Below, in pieces: positions 1 through 16,905 of a stretch of 64,000 nt of DNA; position 1 is the stretch's first letter, and the number at the start of each line of letters is the position of its first letter. The stretch is taken from NCBI GenBank assembly GCA_030248215.1, contig JASANG010002276.1, forward strand, positions 1-64,000. Direction: 5' to 3'. A program made the translations under genes and the position numbers. The DNA comes from Enoplolaimus lenunculus. Lineage: Eukaryota > Nematoda > Enoplea > Enoplida > Thoracostomopsidae. The notes under the pieces were generated by a model. The model did no database searches. It had not been told where the DNA came from and saw only the letters and a list, made by a program, of their open reading frames with translations.

Positions 1-4083
<4,083 letters not shown>

Positions 4084-5621
4084 ACGACACTGAAATATAC
4101 ATATGTATTATAATATATATACATATATATGCCATGTCTTGACCAACCATTTGTCCCAGTTGGCAAAATGGCCAGTTCTGATGGATAAGAAATGCTTCAG
4201 AGAGGAAAGCAGCAACTAAAACGAAATTTAATTGAATATCAAGAGACGTAAACTAAAGCATGTTTTGCTGAATACACTCAGCTGAAAGCATCACATCCGG
4301 CCAAATCCAAATTTTATCAATCTTAAATAGCTTTAATAGCTTGCAAATTTAGTACCTTAACTGGGACACACATAGTTCCGAACATGATCTATAAATATAG
4401 TTTATATTTTAGCGTTTACTTTATTTTACAAGTTTTTATTTCCTTTTTTTATTTTTCGCATTTTCATTATATTTTTACTGCATTCTCCTAATGCGCGCAA
4501 TGCTTGAGTCAATCAATGGTCAATATGTAATTAGCATGTCGAAATTTGAAACCTTAGAAAAAAATTCACAATTTAAGGCCTTAGCGTTCTTTACTCCTAA
4601 CACTAACCCCTAGTTGCAGGTCAAAATGTAATAGTAAATATAAACGTATTCTAAAGTTGGATGTAAGTCAACGTGCATCTTTTGATAGACAGCATACGCA
4701 TAAATAGCATTAAGTGTAAGGGTTACGCTATACTTTGATGTTCCGGACGCCGCAACATGCAGCCATGCGTTGCTAACAAAAATATAGGCAAAACCTATTT
4801 GGTGGCGTTGTAGTGGCGTGGGCAACTGTAGCGAACTCTAACAGAAAACCTAATCATGACACTATACCTTCAGTCTTTATTAAAACCAAAGGCGAAGCCT
4901 ATGCGTGAACTTACTTAATAACAGAAATTATTTCAAATTTTGAACTCATTGTCAATATTGTCCAAATACTGCAATATGTGTGTTTTTTGTTTGATTATTT
5001 CTAAATTTTAAATATTTCGTCGTTGTGTTGAACACAAATGACTCGAACTTGAGTAAATGGTTTGATTTTGTTAATATTTTAAATATGAAATAAAAAATAA
5101 CTTTAGAAATTTAAGCATCAGATTTCTTGTCCTGATGCTTATGTAATATACGCAACGCGCATTGTGTTGTATGCTAGTCGGCAGCATAATGTCGACATAT
5201 AGTCATTGATAGTAGCATGTTGAAGAGACGGACTACGTGGTGCAGTTGTAGAGCACTTTTTCCCTAATCGCAATGTAGAAGTCTGATCCCCGCTTGTATG
5301 CATGGTTTTACAGATGCTTTGTTAAAAGGTTTGAAGTCCCGGTTTCGACCAAGCCTAAGAAGAATATGGTTTGGTTCAAAAAATGCAACTTAAGTATTAC
5401 GCGGGCTATTATACGGGTTCTACGTTAGAATTTCGAAAATTAAAATCATGTAGTCAGTCAGCATTTTATTAGTCGATGACAACTATTAACAAAAATATAC
5501 AACTTATCAAAAATTAGTTTTACAAAATGGGCCCATGTTATATCAGGGCTTCCACTTTCCAGGATGGAAAACTTATGACCAGGAGTGCATCGCAGCCACT
5601 CCTGTATGACAACCTAATTTC
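4084..5621. other. AT-rich 3' flank inside the left arm, no gene
   Basis: This is the non-coding continuation of the palindrome arm, mirrored at 16910-18449. It holds short AT microsatellites (around 4100-4130), a tRNA-like segment (5236-5300), and otherwise unremarkable AT-rich DNA. A 71-codon frame on the minus strand at 4610-4825 has a partner at 17671-17919, but I see no sign that either is coding. Confidence 0.6.
5236..5301 (+). repeat. tRNA-like segment, possible SINE head (left-arm copy)
   Basis: The stretch gtggtgcagttgtagagcac resembles a tRNA A box, and gaagtctgatccccgct about 35 bases later resembles a B box and T arm. There is no clean acceptor stem, so this is not a functional tRNA. 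A tRNA-derived SINE or a tRNA relic is the likeliest reading. The left copy differs from the right-arm copy (17233-17300) by small indels. Confidence 0.4.
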
Positions 5622-6655
5622 ACTGGTTGGTAGAAAAAATAGGGCATAGGTTTTGCTGTGGAAAAGTGGAAAATTCATAAGCCTGCATATTCCCTGGTTC
5701 GGTAGGGGAAAATCTGTAGTGTAAGGTTTGTTTGGAAAACGGGAAAAGTAGAAAATTTAAAAGCTTACATTATTCCTGGGTTGGTAGAAAAAATTTAAGT
5801 CATAGGTTTTGGTTGGAAAACGGGAAAAGTGGAAAATTTGAACGCCTTGATTTTCCCTTGGTTTGTAGGGAAAATGTGTAGTGTAAAAGTTTGTTTGGAA
5901 AAGGGAAAAGTGGAAATTTTAAAAGCTTACATTATTCCTGGGTTGGTAGGGAAAATTTGAAGCATAGGTTTTGGTTGGAAAACGGGAAAGTGGAAAATTT
6001 ACCTAAGATTTTCCATTGGTTGGTAGGAAATGTGGCATAGGTTTTGGTTGAAAAACGGGAAATTTGGAAATTTTAATGCCTAGATTTTTCGCTGGGTTGG
6101 TAGTGAAAATATGAAGCATAGGTTTTGGTTGAAAAACGGGAAAAGTGGAAAATTAAATGCCTAGATTTTTCCTTTGGTTGGTAGGGAAAATATGAAGCAT
6201 AGGTTTTGGTTGGAAAACGGGAAAAGTGGAAAAGGTTCCGGAAGGGTAAGGCATAGGTTTTGGTTGGAAAACGGAAAATTGGAAAATTTAATCATTGGAT
6301 TTTTCGCTTGGTTGGTAGGGAAAATATGAAGATAAAGTTTTGGTTAGAAAACGGGAAAGTGGAAAATTTATTGGCCTAGTTTTACCTTAGGTTGGTAGGG
6401 AAATTATGTAGTGTAAAGTTTGTTTGAAAAACGGGAAAAGTGGAACATTTAAACGCTTACATTTTCCTAGTTTTTGGTAGGGAAAATATGAAGCATAGGT
6501 TTTGGTTGAAAACGGGAAAATTGGAAAATTTAAACGCCTCAATTTTCCCTGGGTTGGTAGGAATTGCACATGTTTTTTTTAAAAACTAAAAATTGGAAAT
6601 TTATACGTCTAGATCTCTTCTTGGTTGGTAGGGAAAATTTAAAACATAGTTTTGT
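5622..6655 (+). repeat. 81-bp satellite, block A (forward monomers)
   Basis: About 13 degenerate tandem copies of an ~81-bp monomer. The forward strand reads cataggttttggttgg, then aacgggaaaagtggaaaat, a variable segment containing cctagattt, then ggttggtagggaaaat. The block mirrors block D (15785-16905). Variant monomers with aagcttacattattcctgg sit at matching places in both, so the palindrome includes the satellite. Confidence 0.9.
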
Positions 6656-6719
6656 TTGGGGGGTCGGGGGGGGGGGGGGGGGGGGTTCGAAGTCGGGGGG
6701 CGGGCGCCCGACAAAAAAA
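6656..6719. other. G-rich junction where satellite orientation flips
   Basis: A run of more than 20 G followed by mixed GC-rich sequence lies between forward monomers on the left and reverse monomers on the right. The mirror position in the right half (15407-15784) is instead a 378-base non-satellite spacer. The G run resembles the T tract in being low complexity where real sequence is expected. Confidence 0.6.
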
Positions 6720-9700
6720 CCTAAGCTTCAGATTTTCCCTCAACCGAAGGTAAATCTAGGCCTTTAAATTTTCCATTTTTCCCGTTTTCCAACCAAAACC
6801 TATGCTTCAGATTTTCCCTACCAACCTAACGTAAATCTAGGCCTTTAAATTTTCCACTTTTCCCGTTTTCCAACCAAAACCTATGCTTCAGATTTTCCCT
6901 ACTAACCGAAGGTAAATCTAGGCCTTTAAATTTTCCACTTTTCCCGTTTTCCAACCAAAACCTATGCTTCAGATTTTCCCTACCAACCTAAGATAAATCT
7001 AGGCCTTTAAATATTCCACTTTTCCCGTTTTCCAACCAAAACCTATGCTTCAGATTTTCCCTACCAACCCAGAAAAAATCTAGGCATTAGAATTTTCCAC
7101 TTTTCCCGTTTTCCAACCAAAACCTATGCCTTACGCTTGAATTTTCCACTTTTCCCATTTTCCAACCGAAACCTTTGGTTCAAATTTTCCCTACCAACCT
7201 AAGGTAAATCTAGGCCTTTAAATTTTCCACTTTTCCCGTTTTCCAACCAAAATCTATGCTTCAGATTTTCCCTACCAAGCCAGGGTAAATCTAAGCATTA
7301 AAATTTTCCACTTTTCCCGTTTTCCAACCAAAACCTATGCCTTACGCTTGAATTTTCCACTTTTTTTCCACTTTTCCCGTTTTCCAACCAAAACCTATGC
7401 TTCAGACTTTCCTCACCAACCCTGGGGAAAAATCTAGGCATTAGAATTTTCCACTTTTCCCGTTTTCCAACCAAAACCTATGCTTCAAATATTCCCTACC
7501 AACCCAGGGTAAAAATCTAGGCATTAGAATTTTCCACTTGTCCCGTTTTCCAACCAAAACCTATGCTTCAGATTTCCCTACCAACCCAGCGTAAAAATCT
7601 AGGCATTAAAATTTTGCACTTTTCCCGTTTTCCAACCAAAACCTATGCCCTACGCTTGAATTTTCCACTTTTCCACTTTTCCCGTTTTCCAACCAAAACC
7701 TCTGCTTCAGATATTCCCCACCAACCCAGGGTAAATCTAGATCTTTAAATTTTCCACTTTTCCCGTTTTCCAACCAAAACCTATGCTTCAAATTTTCCCT
7801 ACCAACCTAAGGTAAATCTAGATCTTTAAATTTTCCACTATTCCCATTTTACAACAAAAACCTATGCTTCAGATTTTCCCTACCAACCCAGCGAAAAAAT
7901 CCAGGCATTAGAATTTTCCACTTTTCCCGTTTTCCAACCAAAACCTATGCCCCCTACGCTTCAATTTCCACTTTTCCACTTTTCCCGCTTTCAACCAAAA
8001 CCTTTGCTTCAGGTTTTCCCTACTAACCAAGAAAATATCTAGGCATTTCAATTTTCCACTTTTCCCTGTTTTCCAACCAAAACCTATCCTTAGGCATTAG
8101 AATTTTCCACTTTTCCCTTTTTCCAACCAAAACCTATGCTTCATATTTTCCCTACCAACCTACAAAAAATCTAGGCTTTAAATTTTCCACTTTTCCCGTT
8201 TTCCAACCAAAACCTATGCTTCAGATTTTCCCTACCAAGCCAGGAAAAAATCTAGGCATTAAAATTTCCCACTTTTCCCGTTTTCCAACCAAAACCTATG
8301 CCTTACCCCCGCTTGAACTTTTCCACTTTTCCCGTCTTCTCCAACCGAAACTCTTTGCTTCAGGTTTTCCCTACCAACCCACGATAAAAATCTAGGCATT
8401 AGAATTTTCCACTTTTCCCGTTTTCCAACCAAAACCTATGCTTCAGACTTTCCTCACCAACCCGGGGAAATATCTAGGCGTTTAAATTTTCCACTTTTCC
8501 CGTTTTCCAACCAAAACCTATGCTTCAAATTTTCCCTACCAACCCAGGGTAAAAATCTAGGCATTAGAATTTTCCACTTTTCCCGTTTTCCAACCAAAAC
8601 CTATGCTTCAGATTTCCCTACCAACCCAGCGTAAAAATCTAGGCACTAAAATTTTCCACTTTTCCCGTTTTCCAAACAAAACCTATGCCCTACGCAACCC
8701 TTGTAAAATCTAGCTTTCCACTTTTCCACTTTTCCCGTTTTCCAACCAAAACCCTGCTTCAGATATTCTCCCACCAACCAGGGAAAATCTAGGCATTTCA
8801 ATTTTCCACTTTTCCTGTTTTCCAACCAAAACCTATGCTTCAGATTTTCCCTACCAACCAAGGTAAAAATCTAGGCTTTAGAATTTTCCACTTTTCCCGT
8901 TTTCCAACCAAAACCTATGCTTCAGATTTTCCCTACCAACCCGAAGATAAATCTAGGCATTAAAATTTTCCACTTTTCCCGTTTTCCAACCAAAACCTTG
9001 CCATGCATTTCGATCCCCACAACCCAGGAACACACTTTTTCCGGTTTTCAACCTAAACCTTATGCTTCAGATATTTCCTTACTAAGCCATTAAAATTTTC
9101 CAGGCTTTTTTCTATCTTTCCACATACCACTTTTCCCGTTTTCCAACCAAAACCTATGGTGCCCTACGCTCTTCCAAACCCCCCCCCCCATTCTTTTCAC
9201 TTTTCCCGTTTTCCAACCAAAACCTATGCTTCAGATTTTCCCTACCAACCCAGGGTATAAATCTAGGCATTTCAATTTTTCCACTTTTCCCGTTTTCCAA
9301 CCAAAACCTACCGCCCCCTGCTTCAGATTTTCCCTACCAACCCTAAGGTAAAAATCTAGGCAGCTTTACAATTTTCCACTTTTCCCGTTTTCCAACCAAA
9401 ACCTATGCTTCAGATTTTCCCTCACCAACCCAGAGAGAAAAATCTAGGCATCTTTTAGAATTTTCCACTTTTCCCGTTTTCCAACCAAAACCTATGCTTC
9501 AGATTTTTCCCTACCAACCCAGCGATAATGAAATCTAGGCATTAGAATTTTCCACTTTTCCCGTTTTCCAACCAAAAACTAAGCTTCAGATTTTCCTACC
9601 AACCCAGGGGAAAAATGCTCCCTAGGCATTACAATTTTCCACTTTTCCCGTTTTCCAACCAAATCTCTATATTGCCCTACGCTGCACTGAATTTGTCCAC

Positions 9701-10575
9701 TTTTCCACTTTTCCCGTTTTTCCAACCAGTTAACTTCAGATTTTCTCTTACCAACCAAGGTAAATATCTAGGCATTTCAATTTTCCACTTTTCCCGTTTT
9801 TCCAACCAAAACCTATGCTTCAGACTTATTTCCCCTACCAACCCAGGGTAAAAATCTAGGCATTTAATTTTTTTTTTTTTCCACTTTTCCCGTTTTCCAA
9901 CCAAAACCTTTGTTGTTCAGGTTTTCTAGGCCTAACAGCACTAAGAAAATTACGACACAGATTTTAGGAATACTTTCCACTTTTCCCCTCTTTCCCCCCC
10001 CCCCAACCAAACCTATGCTTCAGATTTTTCCTACCAACCTAGGTAATATATCTAGGCTTTAGAATTTTTCCACTTTTCCCTTTTCCAACCAAAATCTATG
10101 CTTCAGATTTTCCCTACCAATCGAGGGTAAATCTAGGCATTAAATTTTCCACTTTTCCCGTTTTCCAAAGCGAAAACCTATGCTTTAGAATTTTTCCACT
10201 TTTCCCGTTTTCCAACCTCACCTTTCACGGTACAAAATCTAGGCCATTTAAATTTTCCACTTTTCCCCGTTTTCTCACCAAACAATTTCAGATTTTCCCT
10301 ACCAACCCAAGGAAAAATCTAGGCATTTAAATTTTCCACTTTTTCCGTTTTCCAACCAAAACCTATGCCTCAGATTTTCCCTACCAACCCAGGGTAAATC
10401 TAGGCATTACAATTTTCCATTTTCCCGTTTTCCAACCAAAACCTATGCTTCAGATTTTCCCTACCAAACCCAGGGTAAAAATCTAGGCATTAGAAAGCTT
10501 TTCCACTTTTCCCGTTTTCCAAGCGGGTGGAAAACCTATGCTTCAATTTTTCCCTACCAACTCAGGGGTGAAAAT
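6720..10575 (-). repeat. 81-bp satellite, block B (reverse monomers)
   Basis: About 47 monomers of the same family in reverse orientation (ttttccacttttcccgtttt, then ccaaccaaaacctatgcttc, then agattttccctaccaacc). Monomers become more irregular towards 9000-10575, with short C runs and fused or truncated units, as at 9180 and 9990. Confidence 0.9.
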
Positions 10576-10599
10576 TCAAGGCATAAAAAAGAAGTAGTA

Positions 10600-13500
10600 A
10601 GGAAATTTAAAGGATTTTGGTTGGAAAACTGAGAAAAAGTGGAAAATTCTTAAATGCCTAGATTTTTCCCTTGGTTGGTAGGGAAACCGAAGCATAGGTT
10701 TTGGTTGGAAAACGGGAAAAGTGGAAAATTCTAATGCCTAGATTTTTCCCTGGGTTGGAAGGAAAAATCTGAAGCATAGATTTTGGTTGGAAAACGGAAA
10801 AAGTGGAAAATTCTAATGCCTAGATTTTTACCCTGGGCTGGTAGGGAAAATTTGAACCAAAGGTTTCGGTTGGAAAATGAAAGTGGAAAAGTGGAAAATT
10901 CAAGCGTAAGGCATAGGTTTTGGTTGGAAAACGGGAAAAGTGGAAAATTCTAATGCCTAGATTTTTCCCCTGGGTTGGTAGGGAAACTCTGAAGCATAGG
11001 TTTTGGTTGGAAAACGGGAAAAGTGGAAAATTCTAATGCCTAGATTTTTTCTGGGTTGGTAGGGAAAAGCTGAAGCATAGGTTTTGGTTGGAAAACGGGA
11101 AAAGTGGAAAATTCTAACGCCTAGATTTTTACCCTCGGCTGGTATGGAAAATCTGAAGCATAGGTGTTGGTTGGAAAACGGGAAAAGTGGAAAATTCTAA
11201 TGCCTAGATTTTTCCCCGGGTCATTCTAGGTGAGAAACCTGAAGCATAGGTTTTGGTTGGAAAACGGGAAAAAGTGGAAAATTGAAATGCATTTTTCCCC
11301 TGGGTGGTAGGGAAAACCTGGAGCGTTGGTTTTAGCTGGAAAACGGGAAAAGTGGAAAATTTTAATGCCTAAATTTTTACCATTCGGTTGGTAAGGAAAA
11401 TCTGAAGCATAGGTTTTGGTTGGAAAACGGGAAAAGTGAAAAAAAGCGGAAAATTCAAGCGTAAGGCATAGGTTTTGGTTGGAAAACGGGAAAAGTGGAA
11501 AATTGGAATGCCTACATTTTACCCTGGGTTGGTAGGGAAAATCTGGAGCATTGGTTTTAGCTGGAAAACGGGAAAAGTGGAAAATTTTAATGCCTAAATT
11601 TTTACCATTGGGTTGGTAGGGAAAATCTGAAGCATAGGTTTTGGTTGGAAAACGGGAAAAGTGGAAAATTTTAATGCCTAGATTTGCCCTGGTTTGGTGG
11701 GGAATATTCGAAGCATAGGTTTTTGGTTGGAAAACGAGAAAAGTGGAAAATTTTAATGCTTAGATTTACCCTGGCTTCGTAGGGAAAATCTGAAGCATAG
11801 ATTTTGGTTGGAAAATGGGAAAAGTGGAAAATTTAAAGGCCTAGATTTACCTTAGGTTGGTAGGGAAAATATGAAGCATAGGTTTTGGTTGGAAAATGGG
11901 AAAAGTGGAAAATTTAAAGGCCTAGATTTACCTTAGGTTGGTAGGAAAAATCTAAAGCATAGGTTTTGGTTGGAAAACGGGAAAAGTGGAAAATTTTAAA
12001 GGCCTAGATTTACCCTGGGTTGGTTGGGAATATCTGAAGCAGAGGTTTTGGTTGGAAAACGGGAAAAGTGGAAAATTTAAAGGCCTAGATTTACCTTAGG
12101 TTGGTAGGGAAAATCTGAAGCATAGGTTTTGGTTGGAAAACGGGAAAAGTGGAAAGTTAAAATGTCTAGATTTACCCTGGGTTGAGGAAAAATCTGAAGC
12201 ATAGGTTTTGGTTGTAAAACGGAAAAAGTGGAAAATTTAAACGCTTAGAGTTTCCCTGAGTTGGTCGGAAAAATCTGAAGCATAGGTTATGTTTGGAAAA
12301 TGGGAAAAGTGGATAATTTTAATTCCTAGATTTTCCCTTGGTTGGTAAGAAATATCTGAAGCATTGGTTTTGGTGAGTTGTTGGAAACAGGAAGTGGAAA
12401 AGTGGTAAATTAAGCATAGGTTTTGGTTGGAAAACGGGAAAAGTGGAAAATTCTAATGCCTAGATTTTTCCCCTGGGTTGGTAAGGAAAATCTGAAGCAT
12501 AGGTTTTGGTTGGAAAACGGAAAAAGTGGAAAATTCTAATCACTGGATTTTTTCGCTGGGTTGGTAGGAAAAATCTGAAGCATAGGTTTTGATTAGAAAA
12601 CGGGAAAAGTGGAAAATTCCAATGCCTAGATTTTTATCCTGGGTTGGTAGGGAAAACCTTAAGCAAAGGTTTCGGTTGGAAAACGGGAAAAACGGAAAAT
12701 TCTAAAGCCTAGATTTTTTCGCTGGGTTTGTAGGGAAAACCTGAAGTAAAGGTTTCGGTTGGAAAACGGGAAAAGTGGAAAATTGAAATGCCTACATTTT
12801 ACCCTGGGTTGGTAGGGAAAATCTGAAGCATTGGTTTTGTTTGGAAAACGGGAAAAGTGGAAAATTTTAATGCCTAGATTTTTACCTTGGTTGGTAGGGA
12901 AAATCTGAAGCATAGGTTTCGGTTGGAAAACGGGAAAGTGAAAAAAGCGGAAAATCAAGCGAAGGCATAGGTTTTGGTTGGAAAACGGGAAAAGTGGAAA
13001 ATTGAATGCCTAATTTTACCCTGGGTTGGTAGGGAAAAACTGCAGCATTGGTTTTTGATGGAAAACGGGAAAAGTGGAAAATTGAAATGCCTACATTTTT
13101 ACCATCTGGGTTGGTAGGGAAAATCTGAAGCATAGGTTTCGGTTGGAAAACGGGAAAGTGGAAAATTTTAATGCCTAGATTTCCCTGGGTTGGTAGGGAA
13201 ATCTGAAGCATAGGTTTTGGTTGGAAAACAGGAAAAGTGGAAAATTGGAATGCCTAGATACTCTTGGTTAGTAAGACTCTGATGTTGGACGGGAAAAGTG
13301 GAAGGGAAAATCACGTAGCATAGATTTTGGTTGGAAAACGGGAAAAGTGGAAAATTTAAAGGCTAGATTCCCTAGGGGTAGGGAAAATATGCATAGGTTT
13401 TGGTTGGAAAACGGGAAAAGTGGAAAATTTTAAGGCCTAGATTTTTCCCTAGGTTGGTAGAAAAAATCTGAAGCATAGGTTTTGGTTGGAAAACGGGAAA

Positions 13501-15405
13501 AGTGGAAAATTTAAAGGCCTAGATTTTTACCTAGGTTGGTAGGGAAAATCTGAAGCATAGGTTTTGGTTGGAAAACGGGAAAAGTGGAAAATTTTAAAGC
13601 CTAGATTTACCCTGGGTTGGTAGGAAAAATCTGAAGCATAGGTTTTGGTTGGAAAACAGGAAAAGTGGAAAATTTGAAGGCCTAGATTTTACCTTGGTTG
13701 GTAGGGAAAATGAAAAGTTTTGGTTGGAAAACGGGAAAAGTGGAAAAGTGGAAAATTCAAGTTAGGATAGGTTTGGTTGAAAACGGGAAAAGTGGAAAAT
13801 TTTAGCCTTTTCCTGGTTGGAGGGAAATTGAAGCATAGGTTTTGTTAAAAGGGAAAGTGGATTTTATGCCTAGATTTTTACCCTAGGTTGGTAGGGAAAA
13901 TCTGAAGCATAGGTTTTGTTGAAAACGGGAAAAGTGGAAAATTAATGCCTAGATTTTCTTTTAGAACGCATAGGTTTTGGTTGGAAAACGGGAAAAGTGG
14001 AAAATTCTAAGCCTGATTTTTCCCCTGGGTTGGTAGGAAAATTTAAGCATAGGTTTTGGTTGGAAAACGGGAAAAGTGGAAAATTTTAATGCCTGGATTT
14101 TTTCCTGGGTTGGTAGGGAAAATCTAAGCATACGTTTTGGTTGGAAAACGGGAAAAGTGGAAAATTTAAAGCCTAGATTTACCTGGGTTGGTAGGGAAAA
14201 CCTGAAGCATAGGTTTTGGTTGGAAAACGGGAAAAGTGGAAAATTTTAAGGCCTAGATTTTTCTTCGGTTGGTAGGGGAAACTGAAGCAAAGGTTTTGGT
14301 TGGAAAACGGGAAAAAGTGGAAAATTCAAACGTAAGGCATAGGTTTTGGTTGGAAACGAGAAAAGTGGAAAATTTTAATCTAGATTTACCCTGGGTTGGT
14401 AGGGAAAATCTGAAGTATGGTTTTGGTTGGAAAACGGGAAAAGTGGAAAATTTAAAGGCCTAGATTTACCTTAGGTTGGTAGGGAAAATATGAAGCATAG
14501 GTTTTGGTTGGAAAATGGGAAAAGTGGAAAATTTAAAGGCCTAGATTTACCTTAGGTTGGTAGGGAAAATCTGAAGCATAGGTTTTGGTTGGAAAAGGTG
14601 AAAAGTGGAAAATTTAAAGGCCTAGATTAACCTTAGGTTGGTAGGGAAAATTTGAAGCATAGGTTTTGGTTGGAAAACGGGAAAACCGGAAAATTTAAAG
14701 GCCTAGATTTACCTTAGGTTGCTAGGGAAATTCTGAAGCACAGGTTTTGGTTGTAAAACGGGAAAAATGGAAAATTTAAAAGGCCTAGATTTACCTTCGG
14801 TTGGTAGGGAAAATCTGAAGCATAGGTTTTGGTTGGAAAATGGGAAAAGTGGAAAATTTAAAGACCTAGATTTACCTTAGGTTGGTAGGGAAAATCTGAA
14901 GCATAGGTTTTGGTTGGAAAACGGGAAAAGTGGAAAATTTAAAGGCTAGATTTACCTTCGGTTGGTAGGGAAAATCTGAAGCATAGGTTTTGGTTGGAAA
15001 ATGGGAAAAGTGGAAAATTTAAAGGCCTAGATTTACCTTAGGTTGGTAGGGAAAATATGAAGCATAGGTTTTGGTTGGAAAACGGGAAAAGTGGAAAATT
15101 TAAAGGCCTAGATTTACCTTAGGTTGGTAGGGAAAATCTGAAGCATAGGTTTTGGATGGAAAACGGGAAAAGTGGAAAATTTAAAGGCCTAGATTTACCT
15201 TAGGTTGGTAGGGAAAATCTGAAGCGTAGGTTTTGGTTGGAAAACGGGAAAAGTGGAAAATTTAAAGATCTAGATTTACCCTGGGTTGGTATAGAAAATC
15301 TGAAGCATAGGTTTTAGTTGAAAACGGGGAAAGTGGAAAATTTAAAGGCCTAGATTCACCTTAGGTTGGTAGGGAAAATATGAAGCATAGGTTTTTGTTG
15401 AACTA
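10600..15405 (+). repeat. 81-bp satellite, block C (forward monomers)
   Basis: About 59 forward monomers. They are irregular from 10600 to about 14400, then very regular at 14400-15400, where successive cataggt starts lie 80-81 bases apart (for example 14821, 14902, 14982). The flip from block B occurs in a short disordered stretch at 10576-10600, near the centre of the whole palindrome. Confidence 0.92.
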
Positions 15406-15406
15406 G

Positions 15407-15784
15407 CGACTTTGTTAAGAGACTTATGTTCTGATAATACGAGGCTACTCGGCGGTATCTTGTTTTGACCAATCTTGAGCTGGGACTATTATAATCTGAT
15501 ATATTTAATAGTCATGTATTATTTCGGGTAAATGCTCTGCTGATTTTGTTCATTGCACTGTTCCGCTCCGCGGTTTCTTGTTTTGACCAGTGTCGAAATA
15601 TATTGCCTGTTAGTTTGTAGGATGCAACCGGAGATGAAAATTGCCAGATCCGGAGCCGGAAGTGAACAAAAGTAGCCGGAACCGGAGATGATGCCGCAGG
15701 TGAGGTGAAATCAGGTTGTTGAAATGATATTTAACTTGTTAATTTTAGCAAATATCTGCTATGTGTTGTTAAATCGTTCCGTTA
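15407..15784. other. Non-satellite spacer between satellite blocks C and D
   Basis: This is about 378 bases of unique sequence with no good reading frame. It contains a twice-repeated cttgttttgacca motif (around 15460 and 15578) and a short run of ccggagccggaa / ccggaaccggag motifs near 15640-15690. The equivalent position in the left half holds only the 64-base G-rich junction, so this is the largest asymmetry between the halves. Confidence 0.65.
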
Positions 15785-16905
15785 GAATTTTCTACTTTTC
15801 CCATTTTCCAAACAAAACCTATGCTTTAGATTTTCCCTTCCAACCAAGGGGAAATCTAGACGTAGAAATTTTCCACTTTTCCCGTTTTAAAAACAAAACC
15901 AATGCTTCAGAATTTTCCTACCAACCCAGGGTAAATTTAGGCGTTTAAATTTTCCAATTTTCCCGTTTTCCAACCAAAACCTATGCTTCAGATTTTCCCT
16001 ACCAACCTAAGGTAAATCTAGGCCTTTAAATTTTCCACTTTTCCCGTTTTCCAAACAAACTTTTACACTACAGATTTTCCCTACCAACCAAGGGAAAATC
16101 AAGGCGTTCAAATTTTCCACTTTTCCCGTTTTCCAACCAAAACCTATGCTGCATATTTTCCCTACCAACCAAGGGAAAATCTAGGCGTTTAAATTTTCCA
16201 ATTTTCCCGTTTTCCAACCAAAACCTATGCTGCTTATTTTCCCTACCAACCAAGGGAAAATCAAGCGTTCAAATTTTCCACTTTCCCCGTTTTCCAACCA
16301 AAACCTATGCTGCATATTTTCCCTACCAACCAAGGGAAAATCTAGGCGTTTAAATTTTCCACTTTTCCCGTTTTCCAACCAAAACCTATGCTGCATATTT
16401 TCACTACCAACCAAGGGAAAATCTAGGCGTTTAAATTTTCCAATTTTCCCGTTTTTCAACCAAAACCTATGCTGCATATTTTCCCTACCAACCAATGGAA
16501 AATCTAGGCGTTTAAATTTTCCACTTTTCCCGTTTTCCAACCAAAACCTATGCTTCAAATCTTCCCTACCAACCCAGGAATAATGTAAGCTTTTAAAATT
16601 TCCAGTTTTCCCGTTTTCCAAACAAACTTTTACACTACACATTTTCCCTACAAACCAAGGGAAAATCAAGGCGTTCAAATTTTCCACTTTTCCCGTTTTC
16701 CAACCAAAACCTATGCTTCAAATTTTTCCTACCAACCCAGGAATAATGTAAGCTTTTAAATTTTCTACTTTTCCCGTTTTCCAAACAAACCTTACACTAC
16801 AGATTTTCCCTACCGAACCAGGGAATATGCAGGCTTATGAATTTTCCACTTTTCCACAGCAAAACCTATGCCCGCGATTTTTCCTACCAACCAGTGAAAA
16901 ATTAG
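15785..16905 (-). repeat. 81-bp satellite, block D (reverse monomers)
   Basis: About 14 reverse monomers, fairly regular, mirroring block A. Because 81 is divisible by three and these monomers have few indels, they create a 168-codon frame on the minus strand (16181-16687) with a 27-residue period. I regard that as incidental. Confidence 0.9.

Noticed and set aside
12659-13211. Minus-strand frames of about 100 codons in the satellite
   Set aside because: They are translations of the 81-bp monomer; frames shift wherever monomers carry indels and no start or splice context supports them.
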